35,871 bases of DNA, from positions 1 through 35,871 of the forward strand of contig NZ_JAJJZG010000026.1 of NCBI RefSeq assembly GCF_021028995.1, in the 5' to 3' direction. Made by a program: the position numbers and the translations under genes. Numbering within the stretch: position 1 is the first letter of the stretch; each line of letters begins with the position of its first letter. The stretch comes from Halobacterium sp. KA-4. Lineage in GTDB: Archaea > Halobacteriota > Halobacteria > Halobacteriales > Halobacteriaceae. The notes below the pieces were generated by a model. The model made no database searches. It was not told the origin of the DNA and saw only the letters and a program-made list of their open reading frames with translations. Shown one piece after another: positions 1 to 7,574 of this stretch.

Positions 1-235
1 ATCCCGGTCTTCGCGGCGGCGACGTCGAAGTCCGCGACGACGGCGTCGTACTGCGCGCGAACAGCCGCGGGGTCGAGGACGGTGTGTGGGTGACGCCCGT
101 GGTGTTCTGGGCGGTGACGGCGGTGAGCGCCGAGGTGCCGAACGCGCCGCAGGCCTCGAACGTCTTCAAGTCGGCCTGTGCGCCCGCGCCGCCGCCGCTG
201 TCCGACCCGGCGACCGTGAGCGCGACGGGACGCAT
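1..235 (-). pseudogene. thiD: thiD 5' part (HMP/HMP-P kinase), frameshifted and cut by window edge
   Basis: ThiD phosphorylates hydroxymethylpyrimidine and its monophosphate for thiamine synthesis. The ATG at 235 opens [20 protein letters not shown], the classic ThiD N-terminus, followed by [20 protein letters not shown] and the conserved TAQNTTGV. After about residue 51 the reading frame turns into Ser/Thr/Pro/Arg-rich nonsense, while another frame continues the family sequence ([20 protein letters not shown], then AAAKTG). The break lies at a GTGTGTG run (82-88); removing one GT restores a perfect ThiD frame (GVTHTVLDP). The start overlaps the thi4 stop (TGATG), so the two genes are cotranscribed. 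The rest of the gene, often fused to ThiN in haloarchaea, is outside the window. A sequencing error, a real pseudogene or slippage are all possible; the family assignment is secure. Confidence 0.8.
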
Positions 236-1164
236 CAGTCGTCGGCGGCGGGCGCGGCCCGCGACGGCAGTTCGACCGCGGGCTCGTCCGAGCCGAGTTC
301 GTCGAGGACGGCGTTCGCGGCGGCCTTCCCGGAGAGCAGCATCGCGCCGAACGTCGGGCCCATGCGCGTGAGGCCGTGGACGGTCGCCGTGGAGAGCCCG
401 GCGGTAATCAGGCCGTCGTGGACCTTGCCGGTCTGCTCGACGACCTTGTCCTCGCTGTCGGCGACCCACATCGAGTCGTGGCCGGGGGAGTCATGGCCGG
501 GCGCGCCGTACTCGCCGTCCTCGGTCTTGTCCATGCCCGTGTTGTGCTCGTCGGCGTGTTCGATGCCCGCCGCGTCAACGACGCCACGCTCCTGGAGTTT
601 GGAGACGACGACGGCGTCGTGGCCCGTGGCGTCGACGACCACGTCGGACTCGACGGCGATGGGGTCGACGCACGTGAGTTCGCGGGGGAGCGCGTGGACG
701 GGCGTCCAGTTCATCACGATGCCCGCGACCTCGTGGTCATCGCGCACGACGACGTCCGTGAATTCGGTCATGTTCTGGATGCGCGCGCCGGCGTCGCAGG
801 CGGCCTTGATGAGCGACGAGCAGGCGTGGGGGCCGTCCGCGACCGCGAGTCCCTCGGTCTCGTCGTCGTACTCGTAGGGGACGCCGAGGTCGTCGAGGAC
901 GTCGTCGGCGGGCGCGCGGACGGTGAGTTTGTTCATCAGGAAGCCGCCGAGCCAGAACCCACCACCCAGGTAGTTGTTCTTCTCGACGACGGTGACGTCG
1001 ACGTCGCGCTCGGCGAGCTCTTTGGCGGCCATCAGCCCGGAGGGGCCGCCGCCGACGATGATGACGTCGGTCTCGGTGTCGTCGATGAACTCCTCGGTCC
1101 ACTGGCGAGCGATTGCGCGGGTGACCTGTGCTTCGTCTGCGTCGGCGAACGAGTCGAACGACAT
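235..1164 (-). CDS. thi4: Thiamine thiazole synthase Thi4
   Basis: Makes the ADP-thiazole precursor of thiamine from NAD and glycine. The 309-aa protein has the dinucleotide-binding motif [11 protein letters not shown] (residues 33-43), the glycine-rich [10 protein letters not shown] stretch (66-75), and LTCVDP with Cys165. This Cys aligns with the sulfur-donating Cys205 of yeast Thi4 and with Cys165, reported as essential in the Haloferax enzyme; methanogen enzymes that use free sulfide have His there. So this is probably a Cys-type, possibly single-turnover enzyme (family knowledge plus inference). The C-terminal half keeps the conserved [14 protein letters not shown]-like region (seen as [20 protein letters not shown]). 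First gene of a thi4-thiD operon, with an overlapping TGATG junction. The start ATG at 1164 is supported by a TATA-like element about 27 bp upstream inside an inverted repeat. Confidence 0.97.
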   Translation of the reverse strand: MSFDSFADADEAQVTRAIARQWTEEFIDDTETDVIIVGGGPSGLMAAKELAERDVDVTVVEKNNYLGGGFWLGGFLMNKLTVRAPADDVLDDLGVPYEYDDETEGLAVADGPHACSSLIKAACDAGARIQNMTEFTDVVVRDDHEVAGIVMNWTPVHALPRELTCVDPIAVESDVVVDATGHDAVVVSKLQERGVVDAAGIEHADEHNTGMDKTEDGEYGAPGHDSPGHDSMWVADSEDKVVEQTGKVHDGLITAGLSTATVHGLTRMGPTFGAMLLSGKAAANAVLDELGSDEPAVELPSRAAPAADD

Positions 1165-1178
1165 ATTCGCTAGTGATA

Positions 1179-1199
1179 CAACCGACTACTTATCGGTTG
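1179..1199 (-). promoter_or_regulatory. thi4 promoter overlapped by a perfect inverted repeat (candidate operator)
   Basis: A 7-bp perfect inverted repeat (CAACCGA ... TCGGTTG, 7-bp spacer) sits 15 bp upstream of the thi4 ATG. Its spacer contains the minus-strand TATA-like ATAAGTAG, centred about 27 bp before the start, where a leaderless haloarchaeal promoter should be. A further half-site CAACCG lies at 1206-1211. A repressor bound here would cover the TATA box. Archaeal thi genes are known to be controlled by DNA-binding ThiR proteins; linking this palindrome to ThiR is inference. No TPP-riboswitch core was seen in this short leader. Confidence 0.55.
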
Positions 1200-1350
1200 G
1201 GATGTGCAACCGTGGCAGCGAGACGGGGAACGAGGTTCGACATTACGCGACCGCCGAGCGCGGCGTGCACCCGGCGCGGCGACACCCTACCCATCGGAAT
1301 CCCTTTCTCCGTGCGCGCCCTCTGTTCTGGTATCACATTTCTCGTCCAGC

Positions 1351-1373
1351 GTAGCCCGCTAGCGCCGGGCTAC
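1351..1373. repeat. 8-bp perfect inverted repeat (hairpin)
   Basis: GTAGCCCG (1351-1358) and CGGGCTAC (1366-1373) form a perfect 8-bp stem around a 7-base loop, between thi4 and the tetrapeptide-repeat gene. It is 75 bp upstream of the repeat-gene start, so it could be an operator or an RNA hairpin in that gene's leader. Nothing else recognisable lies in 1212-1435. Confidence 0.4.
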
Positions 1374-1435
1374 ACACGGTCGCGTAACTCGCAACTCACC
1401 CACACAGCCAGCGGGAGCGGCGCGTTCGCGCGGCC

Positions 1436-1443
1436 GGAGGTGA
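1436..1443 (+). promoter_or_regulatory. Strong Shine-Dalgarno site deciding the GTG start at 1448
   Basis: GGAGGTGA is a near-perfect complement of the archaeal 16S rRNA 3' end, with 4 bases to the GTG at 1448. This is unusual here, since most genes in the window look leaderless. It implies a transcript with a real 5' leader and fixes the start. Confidence 0.7.
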
Positions 1444-1447
1444 ACGC

Positions 1448-2305
1448 GTGAATCCGAACCGCGTGGACAGCCTCACGGACCTCGCGTACGGCGTGCTCAT
1501 CTTCGTCTCCGTGGTGCTGTTCTCCATCGTCGGGACCCAGACCGGGCTGGCGTTCGGGCTCGGGGTGTTGGCGTCGTTCGTCATCCACATCGCGTGGAAG
1601 ATGGCGCGCTTCGACCCCGACTGGATGACGGAGGCGGTCAGCGACACCGTCGAGGAAACCGTCAGCGAGACTGTCGACGAGACGGTCGAGGAGAAGGTCG
1701 GCGAAACTGTCGAGCAGACCGTCGAGGAGACGGTCGAAGAAACCGTCGAGAAGTCCGTCGGCGAAACCGTCGACCAGACCGTCGAAGCCAGCGTGGAGGA
1801 GACGGTCGGTGAGACGGTCGAGGAGAAAGTCGGCGAGACAGTCGAGAAAACTGTCGAAGAGACGGTCGAGGAGACGGTCGAGGAGACCGTCGGAGAAACG
1901 GTCGAAGAGAAGGTCGGCGAGACAGTCGAGAAAACTGTCGAGGAGACAGTTGGCGACACAGTCGAGGAGAAAGTCGGCGAAACCGTCGAGGAGACCGTGG
2001 AGAAGACCGTCGAAGAAACGGTGGGCGAGACAGTCGAGGAGAAGGTCGGCGAAACCGTCGAAGAAACTGTCGAGGAGACAGTCGAGGAAACGATGGAGGA
2101 GACGGTCGAGAAGACTGTCGAAGAGACCGTGGAGAAGACCGTCGAGCAGACGACGGCCGACGGCGAAGCCGACGACGAGTCGGTCGAGGAGAAGGTCGAA
2201 GCCGTCGAAGAGCGGTACGGCGACGAAGACGGCGAAGACGACACCGAGGACGAGGAGAAGCAGTCGCGAGACGACGTCGAACCCGACGAGGACGAGCCCA
2301 AATGA
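1448..2305 (+). CDS. Two-TM membrane protein with 42 tandem tetrapeptide (TVEE-type) repeats
   Basis: 285 aa, function unknown. Residues 9-30 (LAYGVLIFVSVVLFSIVG) and about 32-51 (TGLAFGLGVLASFVIHIAW) are two membrane segments. From about residue 62 to 233 the protein is an uninterrupted run of 42 four-residue units with consensus T-V-E-E; the variants are KVGE, TVGE, TVEK, TVEQ, SVEE. An acidic tail ends at DVEPDEDEPK. Val at every fourth residue gives a drifting stripe on a helix, so a long charged rod or a right-handed supercoil is possible; this is inference. The GTG start is set by a strong SD at 1436-1443. The phosphate permease gene follows 37 bp downstream on the same strand, so an accessory role for that permease is the best guess. 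The DNA carries an exact 29-bp block repeated at 84-bp spacing (1829 and 1913), which shows recent repeat duplication. Confidence 0.85.
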   Translation: MNPNRVDSLTDLAYGVLIFVSVVLFSIVGTQTGLAFGLGVLASFVIHIAWKMARFDPDWMTEAVSDTVEETVSETVDETVEEKVGETVEQTVEETVEETVEKSVGETVDQTVEASVEETVGETVEEKVGETVEKTVEETVEETVEETVGETVEEKVGETVEKTVEETVGDTVEEKVGETVEETVEKTVEETVGETVEEKVGETVEETVEETVEETMEETVEKTVEETVEKTVEQTTADGEADDESVEEKVEAVEERYGDEDGEDDTEDEEKQSRDDVEPDEDEPK

Positions 2306-2342
2306 GCGCGCTCGTTACGCGCGCCGACAGCGGGGTGGCGGC

Positions 2343-3524
2343 GTGATTAGCGTCCTGCTCCTCGTGGGCATCCTGGTGGCGATGTTCGTCGGCTTCAACG
2401 TCGGCGGGTCGACGACGGGGCCGGCGTTCGGCCCCGCAGTCGGCGCGGACGCCATCTCGAAGCCCGTCGCGGCGATGCTGATGACCGTGTTCTTCGCCAT
2501 CGGCGCGTGGACGCTCGGCCGCCGCGTCGTGGACACGCTCGGCCGCGAACTCGTCACGAACCCCGGAATCTTCACGCTGGAGGCGAGCATCGGCGTGCTG
2601 TTCTTCGTGGGGTTGGCGCTGTTCGTCGGGAACTTCTTCGGCGTCCCCGCGTCGACATCGATGACGGCCGTCGGCGCTATCGCGGGACTGGGCGTCGCCC
2701 GCAACGCCCTCGACTGGGCAGTGTTCGGCGAAATCGCTATCTGGTGGCTGGTCGCGCCCGTCATCGGCTTCTGGGTGTCGCTGGTCATCGGCCGGTACTT
2801 CTACGCGCGATTGCACCGGCTCATCGCGATGGAGCGCAGCGCCGGCGACCTGCTGAAAGTCGACCGCTCGGGCGTCGTCCCGGTGCCGCGACCCACGGAG
2901 ACGACGAACCGCCGCGAGCTGTGGGGTGTCACGACAGTCATCGCTATCGGCTGTCTGATGGCTTTCAGTTCGGGGACGAGCAACGTCGCCAACGCCATCG
3001 CGCCGCTCGTCGGCAGCGGCGTCCTCGAGATGAACCCGGCAATCATCATCGGCTGCGTGGCGGTCGGCATCGGCGCGTTCACCATCGCGCGCCGCACGCT
3101 CGAGACGATGGGCAGCGACATCACGGAACTCCCGCTGACGGCGGCCATCGTTGTCGCCGTCGTGAGCGCGTCGCTGGTCATCTTCCTGTCGGCCATCGGC
3201 ATCCCGGCGAGCTTCGTCGTCATCGCCACCATGTCCATCGTCGGCCTCGGCTGGGGGCGCGCGACGCGGCCGGTCTCCGTGCCCGAGGCAGTTCGAGGGG
3301 AAGGCGAGGTTCCCGTCTCCGTCGGTGGGCTCGCTGCAGACGAAGACGGCGGCGAGGAGGTCCCGGAAATCGGCGAGGAGGAGCCCGAGGACATCCCGAG
3401 CGCGTCGGACCTCTTCGACCCCGGGACGACCGCCCGGGTCGTCCTGATGCAGAACGTCGTTCCGATGCTGGCGACTATCGGCGCCTACCTCACGTTCCGC
3501 TTCGTCCCCATCTTCGGCTTCTAA
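2343..3524 (+). CDS. Inorganic phosphate transporter, Pit/PHO4 family
   Basis: 393-aa integral membrane protein that would import phosphate with a cation. The start is GTG 2343 (ISVLLLVGILVAMFVGFNVG), preceded by a G-rich GGGGTGG at 2332-2338; upstream in-frame codons lie in the out-of-frame shadow of the repeat gene. The two inverted Pit halves are visible: the N-terminal one with FNVGGSTTGPAFGPAVGADA and the second with the family motif SSGTSNVANAIAPLVGSG (GxNDxxNA-like). About ten hydrophobic segments are separated by an acidic cytoplasmic loop (GEEEPEDIPSASDLFD). It is convergent with the SLC13 gene, 12 bp apart. Substrate assignment rests on the family; other anions are less likely. Confidence 0.88.
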   Translation: MISVLLLVGILVAMFVGFNVGGSTTGPAFGPAVGADAISKPVAAMLMTVFFAIGAWTLGRRVVDTLGRELVTNPGIFTLEASIGVLFFVGLALFVGNFFGVPASTSMTAVGAIAGLGVARNALDWAVFGEIAIWWLVAPVIGFWVSLVIGRYFYARLHRLIAMERSAGDLLKVDRSGVVPVPRPTETTNRRELWGVTTVIAIGCLMAFSSGTSNVANAIAPLVGSGVLEMNPAIIIGCVAVGIGAFTIARRTLETMGSDITELPLTAAIVVAVVSASLVIFLSAIGIPASFVVIATMSIVGLGWGRATRPVSVPEAVRGEGEVPVSVGGLAADEDGGEEVPEIGEEEPEDIPSASDLFDPGTTARVVLMQNVVPMLATIGAYLTFRFVPIFGF

Positions 3525-3536
3525 CGGGGACGACCT

Positions 3537-5399
3537 TCACAGCGTCCAGAAGAACGAGATACCCGCGACCGTGACCACCGACAACAGCAACTGCAGCGGC
3601 ATCCCGACGCGGACGTAGTCACCGAATTTGTAGCCGCCGGGCCCGTAGACGAAGAGGTTCGTCTGGTAGCCGACGGGCGTCATGAACGCCGTCGAGGCCG
3701 CGAACGTCACAGCGAGCACGAACGCGAACGGGTTCGCGCCGACTTCCAGGGCGGCTTCGACGGCGACGGGAATCATCAACACGACGCTGGCGTTGTTCGA
3801 GATGATGCCCGTGATGAGGCTCGTCGACACGTAGAACACCCACAGCACGCCGATGGCGGGGAGGAACTCGCCGGTCGCCGCGACGAGCGCGCCGAGCAGT
3901 TCCGCGCCCCCGGTCTGTTCGAGGGCGATGCCGAGCGGAATCACGCCCGCCAGCAGGAAGATGACGTTCCAGTCCACGGAGTCGTAGATTTCGCCGGGCC
4001 GCAGCACGCCGGTGGCGACCATCGCGACGACGCCCGCGAGCGCCGACACGACGATGTTGATGGGGAGCAGCGTCGCCGCGCCGATGACGCCGACGATGGT
4101 GGCGACGGCGTACGGAATCTTCTCGGTGCGGTAGTCGGGCTCCTCGGGCTCGTGCGCGAGGATGAAGTCCGGGCTCTGGGAGAGCCGGTCGATGCTGTCC
4201 TCGGGTGCCTGAATCAGCAGCGTGTCGCCGACGCGGAGCTTGAGTTCGTCCATGCGCTGGCGGACGGTCTCCCCGCGGGAGCGGTACGCCAGTACGTTCG
4301 CGTCGTAGCGCCCGCGGAACGACGACGACTTCAGCGTCTCGCCGACCAGCGACGACCCCGACTGGATGACGAGTTCGACCAGCGTCTGCTCTTCTTCCGT
4401 GCTTGGCTCCAACTCGGGGTCAGTCTCGGGCGCGCCCGTCAACGCGAGGTCGTCGACATCCGCGATGGCGGCCAGCGTCTGCCGGTCGGTCCGAATCGTG
4501 AGCACGTCCCCGGGCTTGATGACTTTCTGCCCGATGGGCTCGATGAAGCGCTCGCCGCCGCGCACGAGCTGGAGCACGTCGGCGTCGAAGCGCTGCTCGT
4601 CGATGGCCTCCGAGACGGTCTTCCCGACGAGCGGCGAGGACGCCTGCACGACGACCTCGCTGAGGTAGTCCTGCATGTCGTACTCCGCGAGGTAGTCCTC
4701 TTCCGGGGGGACGCGCTCGGGGAGCAGCCAGTAGCCAATCGTCATCAGGTACGCGGAGCCGACGACGAGCACGATTGCGCCGAGGTGCGTGAATTCGAAC
4801 ATCGAGAACGCGTGCAGCGCGTCGATGCCGCGCTCGGAGCCGATGCGCTCGGCGGTCTGACTCGCGAGGATGTTCGTCGACGTCCCGATGAGCGTGAGCA
4901 TGCCGCCGAGCATCGACGCGAACGACAGCGGCATCAGCAGCTTGGAGGGCGACGTGCCGCCCTTGTGCGCGAGGTCGCTGATGACCGGGACGAGGATGGC
5001 GACCACGGGCGTGTTGTTGATGAACCCGGACGCGGGGCCGGTCGCGAGAATCGTCGACGCGAGCTGGCGGTGTTTGTTCGTGCCCGCGAACGCCGACATC
5101 CACCGGCCGATAATCTGGACGACGCCGGACCGAGAGATGCCGTTGCTCAGGATGAGCATCGCCAGGACGGTGATAGTCGCGGGGTTCGAGAACCCAGACA
5201 GGCCCTCGGTGACGGAGATGTTCGTCCAATCCTGCAGGACCATCAGCGTCACCATCACGAGAATCGCCGTGACGTCCAGCGGCAGCGCCTCCGTCACGAA
5301 CAACACCAGCGTCACCGCGACGAGCACGAAGACGACTGCCATCTCGGGCGTCACGGGGGGGAGGTCCCCGAGCACGGCGAGCGGCAGAGACGCGAACAT
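3537..5399 (-). CDS. SLC13/DASS-family permease with two TrkA-C domains
   Basis: 620 aa. The N-terminal membrane half (residues ~10-220) contains the family signature GFINNTPVVAILVPVISDL, and the C-terminal half (~415-620) its pseudo-repeat GIISNNASVVLMIPVAVEA. The paired N-N-T/A sites bind Na+ and substrate in this family. Between them are two regulatory RCK/TrkA-C domains (about 228-310 and 325-400; SSPLVGKTVSEA and GSSLVGETLKSSSF start them), as in bacterial sulfate or dicarboxylate carriers of this type. The substrate cannot be read from sequence: sulfate, dicarboxylates or other anions are possible. The minus-strand promoter TTGTAACCC lies about 28 bp before the ATG (around 5423-5432). 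Confidence 0.88.
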   Translation of the reverse strand: MFASLPLAVLGDLPPVTPEMAVVFVLVAVTLVLFVTEALPLDVTAILVMVTLMVLQDWTNISVTEGLSGFSNPATITVLAMLILSNGISRSGVVQIIGRWMSAFAGTNKHRQLASTILATGPASGFINNTPVVAILVPVISDLAHKGGTSPSKLLMPLSFASMLGGMLTLIGTSTNILASQTAERIGSERGIDALHAFSMFEFTHLGAIVLVVGSAYLMTIGYWLLPERVPPEEDYLAEYDMQDYLSEVVVQASSPLVGKTVSEAIDEQRFDADVLQLVRGGERFIEPIGQKVIKPGDVLTIRTDRQTLAAIADVDDLALTGAPETDPELEPSTEEEQTLVELVIQSGSSLVGETLKSSSFRGRYDANVLAYRSRGETVRQRMDELKLRVGDTLLIQAPEDSIDRLSQSPDFILAHEPEEPDYRTEKIPYAVATIVGVIGAATLLPINIVVSALAGVVAMVATGVLRPGEIYDSVDWNVIFLLAGVIPLGIALEQTGGAELLGALVAATGEFLPAIGVLWVFYVSTSLITGIISNNASVVLMIPVAVEAALEVGANPFAFVLAVTFAASTAFMTPVGYQTNLFVYGPGGYKFGDYVRVGMPLQLLLSVVTVAGISFFWTL

Positions 5400-5475
5400 G
5401 GGAGGACTGTCGTCGGTGGGTTACAACAGCCTGACGGTCGCTGTGCTGGCGAGGCGAAAACAACGGGGAGGGAGC

Positions 5476-5496
5476 GACGCGGCGACGGGCCGCGTC
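5476..5496 (-). terminator. Hairpin downstream of trxA
   Basis: GACGCGG and CCGCGTC form a perfect 7-bp stem with a 7-base loop, 16 bases past the trxA stop. No strong T-run follows, so termination is only a suggestion. Confidence 0.35.
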
Positions 5497-5511
5497 AGAA
5501 CGGTGGCGCGC

Positions 5512-5781
5512 TTAGGCGCCGGCTTCTTCGAGCGCGTCCTCGAGCTGGTCGCGCTGCGTGACGCCGACGAAGCGTTCGACGACGCCGTCGTCGTCCTCGA
5601 TGACGACGGTCGGAATCGAGCGAACCTGGTACTCGTTGGCGACGTCCTCGTTCTCGTCGACGTCGATTTTCTCGAAGGTGACGCGGTCGCCGTAGTCCTC
5701 CTCGAGATCCTCGAGGATGGGGTCCTGCGTCTTGCAGGGGCCACACCAGTCGGCGTAGAAGTCCTTGATGGTGACAGTCAT
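5512..5781 (-). CDS. trxA: Small thioredoxin
   Basis: 89 aa, cytoplasmic disulfide reductase. It has the thioredoxin active site DWCGPCKT with Cys13 and Cys16, the FEKIDVDEN strand-helix, and the cis-proline segment RSIPTVVI. It is shorter than bacterial thioredoxins (~105 aa) because the N-terminal strand and helix are missing, as in other compact archaeal thioredoxins. I chose the ATG at 5781: the open frame extends to 5973 but that part is not thioredoxin-like, and a TATA-like CTTATG lies at 5811-5816, about 30 bp upstream. Monocistronic, divergent from secG. Confidence 0.93.
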   Translation of the reverse strand: MTVTIKDFYADWCGPCKTQDPILEDLEEDYGDRVTFEKIDVDENEDVANEYQVRSIPTVVIEDDDGVVERFVGVTQRDQLEDALEEAGA

Positions 5782-5940
5782 CGGTCTATTTGCCCTTACC
5801 CCGCGCCCCGCATAAGGGTTTCTCACGGGACCACCCTCGCCGCTTCGTCGCGCCCACGAACGGGGGGACCACCGCATCGAGAGCGGCGGTACGGCACGGC
5901 TCGCGGGGTTGCAGCGGGCGCGACCGCGTGGACACGAAAG

Positions 5941-5948
5941 GTTTACGC
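5941..5948 (+). promoter_or_regulatory. secG promoter (TATA box)
   Basis: GTTTACGC, preceded by purine-rich GAAAG (BRE-like), is centred about 28 bp upstream of the secG ATG. It predicts a leaderless transcript and supports the start at 5972. Confidence 0.6.
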
Positions 5949-5971
5949 GGGCTCGGTTCCGAATCGGATAC

Positions 5972-6133
5972 ATGAGCAGTGGTGAGAACTCCGGCGGGCT
6001 GATGTCCAGCGCAGGGCTGGTCCGTTACTTCGACTCCGAGGACCCGAACGCCATCCGCATCGACCCGCGCTCCGTGGTGGCGACGGGCGCGTTCTTCGGC
6101 ATCGCCGTACTACTACTGCAGTTCTTCGCGTAA
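5972..6133 (+). CDS. secG: Protein translocase subunit SecG (Sec61-beta)
   Basis: 53-aa tail-anchored subunit of the SecYEG channel. [20 protein letters not shown] is the typical haloarchaeal Sec61-beta N-terminus, followed by [16 protein letters not shown] and a single C-terminal membrane helix (residues ~34-53, ending LLLQFFA). The full length matches the family. The start is fixed by conservation and by a TATA box 28 bp upstream. It lies 45 bp before pdxT, which has its own promoter. Confidence 0.95.
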   Translation: MSSGENSGGLMSSAGLVRYFDSEDPNAIRIDPRSVVATGAFFGIAVLLLQFFA

Positions 6134-6178
6134 CCCGACCCCGAGAGGCTTTTTCCGTGGCGGTTCGTAAGCGAGCAC

Positions 6179-6778
6179 ATGACTGTTAGCGCCGGCGTCG
6201 TCGCCGTGCAGGGGGACGTCTCCGAGCACGCCGAGGCCATCCGTCGGGCCGCCGCCGAGCACGGGCTGGACGCCGAGGTCACCGAGATTCGGCGTTCCGG
6301 GCTCGTGCCCGACTGTGACATCCTGTTGTTGCCGGGCGGGGAGTCGACCGCGATTTCGCGGCTGCTCGCCCGGGAGGGCATCGACGAGGAAGTGAAGGCG
6401 CACGTCGACGCCGGGAAGCCGATGCTGGCGACGTGCGCGGGCCTCATCGTCTCCTCGACCGACGCCAACGACGACCGCGTGCAGACGCTGGACCTCGTGG
6501 ACGCGACCGTCGACCGGAACGCGTTCGGCCGGCAGAAGGACTCCTTCGAGGCGCCGCTGGACGTCGACGGGCTCGACGAGCCGTTCCCCGCGGTGTTCAT
6601 CCGCGCGCCGCTGGTCGCCGAAGTGGGTGAGGACGTGGACGTGCTCGCGGACTGGGAGGGGAACCCGGTCGCGATTCGGGACGGCCCGGTCGTCGGCACG
6701 TCGTTCCACCCCGAACTCACGAACGACTCCCGCATGCACGACCTCGCATTCTTCCAGAACGAGGAGGCAAGTTTTTGA
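6179..6778 (+). CDS. pdxT: Pyridoxal 5'-phosphate synthase glutaminase subunit PdxT
   Basis: 199 aa. It hydrolyses glutamine and passes ammonia to PdxS (not in this window) for pyridoxal phosphate synthesis. Class-I-type glutaminase features are all present: LLLPGGEST (49-57), the nucleophile Cys86 in LATCAGLI, and the His177-Glu179 pair in GTSFHPEL. Full length for PdxT. A T-rich box (CTTTTTCC, about 6149-6157) lies 28 bp upstream of the ATG. It is followed by the bifunctional-nuclease-like gene 22 bp downstream, which also has its own promoter-like sequence inside the pdxT 3' end. Confidence 0.96.
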   Translation: MTVSAGVVAVQGDVSEHAEAIRRAAAEHGLDAEVTEIRRSGLVPDCDILLLPGGESTAISRLLAREGIDEEVKAHVDAGKPMLATCAGLIVSSTDANDDRVQTLDLVDATVDRNAFGRQKDSFEAPLDVDGLDEPFPAVFIRAPLVAEVGEDVDVLADWEGNPVAIRDGPVVGTSFHPELTNDSRMHDLAFFQNEEASF

Positions 6779-6800
6779 CCGTCCTCGCGAAAACGTGACC

Positions 6801-7247
6801 ATGAACGCTCACATCGACGGCGTCCGCGTGGCGGGGACGCCGGACGGTCCGCTGCCGGTCGTACTCGTCGGCGTCGACGGGGAGGACGACGTGCTCCCCA
6901 TCTTCGTCGGCTTCGAGGAGGCCACCAGCATCGCGCGCGGGCTGGACGCCACCGACATCGGACGGCCGCTGACCCACGACCTCACGCTCGACCTCGTCGA
7001 GGAGCTCGGCGGCCGCATCGACCACGTCGCGGTGTCAGACGTCGAGGAGGGGACCTACTACGCGGACCTCCACGTCGACACGCCGCGCGGCGGGGCAGTC
7101 GTGGACGCGCGCCCGAGCGACTCGCTGGCGCTGGCGGCGCGCACCGACGCCCCAATCGAGGTCGCCGAAGCCGTCTTCGAGGACGGCCGCCGCGACCCCG
7201 CGGAGTTCGACGACCTCGACGACATCCGCGAGGTGATGGCGGCGTGA
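6801..7247 (+). CDS. Bifunctional nuclease (BFN/DUF151) family protein
   Basis: 148 aa. The DUF151 core is clear: LPIFVGFEEATSIARGLDAT, then RPLTHDLTLDLVEELGGRID, the strand TYYADLHVD, and ARPSDSLALAARTDAPIEVA. Plant members were described as bifunctional nucleases; archaeal roles are not established, so the activity is by family only. The ATG 6801 start is supported by CAAGTTTTTGACC about 28 bp upstream (inside the pdxT end). It overlaps the hisE start by four bases (GTGA), which implies translational coupling. Confidence 0.88.
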   Translation: MNAHIDGVRVAGTPDGPLPVVLVGVDGEDDVLPIFVGFEEATSIARGLDATDIGRPLTHDLTLDLVEELGGRIDHVAVSDVEEGTYYADLHVDTPRGGAVVDARPSDSLALAARTDAPIEVAEAVFEDGRRDPAEFDDLDDIREVMAA

Positions 7248-7528
7248 GCGACGTGCTCCGCGAGCTGTTCGCTGTCATCGAGGACCGCAAGGAGACGCTC
7301 CCCGAGGACTCCTACACGGCCGAACTGTTCACGCACGAGAAGGGCGAGAACGCCGCCCTGGAGAAGCTCGGGGAGGAAGCCACGGAGTTCCTGCTCGCCG
7401 CGAAGGACGGGGACGAGGACGAACTCGCCCACGAGGGCGCGGACATCATCTACCACATGCTCGTCGTGCTCGCCCAGCACGACATGGACGCCGACGACCT
7501 GCTTGACGAACTGGAAGCGCGGCGGTAG
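7244..7528 (+). CDS. hisE: Phosphoribosyl-ATP pyrophosphatase HisE
   Basis: 94 aa; second step of histidine synthesis (PR-ATP to PR-AMP plus diphosphate). Typical all-alpha MazG-like HisE: LRELFAVIEDRKETLPEDSY, then EKLGEEATEFLLAAK with metal-binding acidic residues, and the EGADIIYHMLVVL helix. It is not fused to HisI, as usual in haloarchaea. It starts with GTG at 7244, overlapping the upstream stop. No other his gene is nearby. Confidence 0.95.
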   Translation: MSDVLRELFAVIEDRKETLPEDSYTAELFTHEKGENAALEKLGEEATEFLLAAKDGDEDELAHEGADIIYHMLVVLAQHDMDADDLLDELEARR

Positions 7529-7552
7529 CCGACGACTAGTGTCGCTCAAGTA

Positions 7553-7572
7553 GCCGGGCACGAAAGCCCGGC
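7553..7572. repeat. Perfect inverted repeat ending two bases before the hydrolase ATG
   Basis: GCCGGGC (7553-7559) and GCCCGGC (7566-7572) make a perfect 7-bp stem around ACGAAA, between hisE (ends 7528) and the next ATG (7575). It could terminate the pdxT-BFN-hisE transcript or act as an operator or structured start region for the hydrolase. A TATA-like TCAAGTAG lies just before it (7545-7552). Confidence 0.5.
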
Positions 7573-7574
7573 AC

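Noticed and set aside
1165-1260. TPP riboswitch upstream of thi4
   Set aside because: The leader is only about 15-20 bases to the promoter and the conserved THI-box core is not visible.
1631-2150. CRISPR-like tandem repeats
   Set aside because: Units are 12 bp, contiguous, without spacers, and they encode an uninterrupted protein repeat.
1396-2301. Ser/Thr/Val-repeat minus-strand frame opposite the tetrapeptide gene
   Set aside because: A 12-bp-periodic sequence keeps all frames open; only the plus frame at 1448 has a strong SD, membrane helices and acidic composition.
5925-5971. tRNA-like B-box (GGTTCCGAATC)
   Set aside because: It has one extra base, no cloverleaf can be drawn, and the region is the secG promoter.
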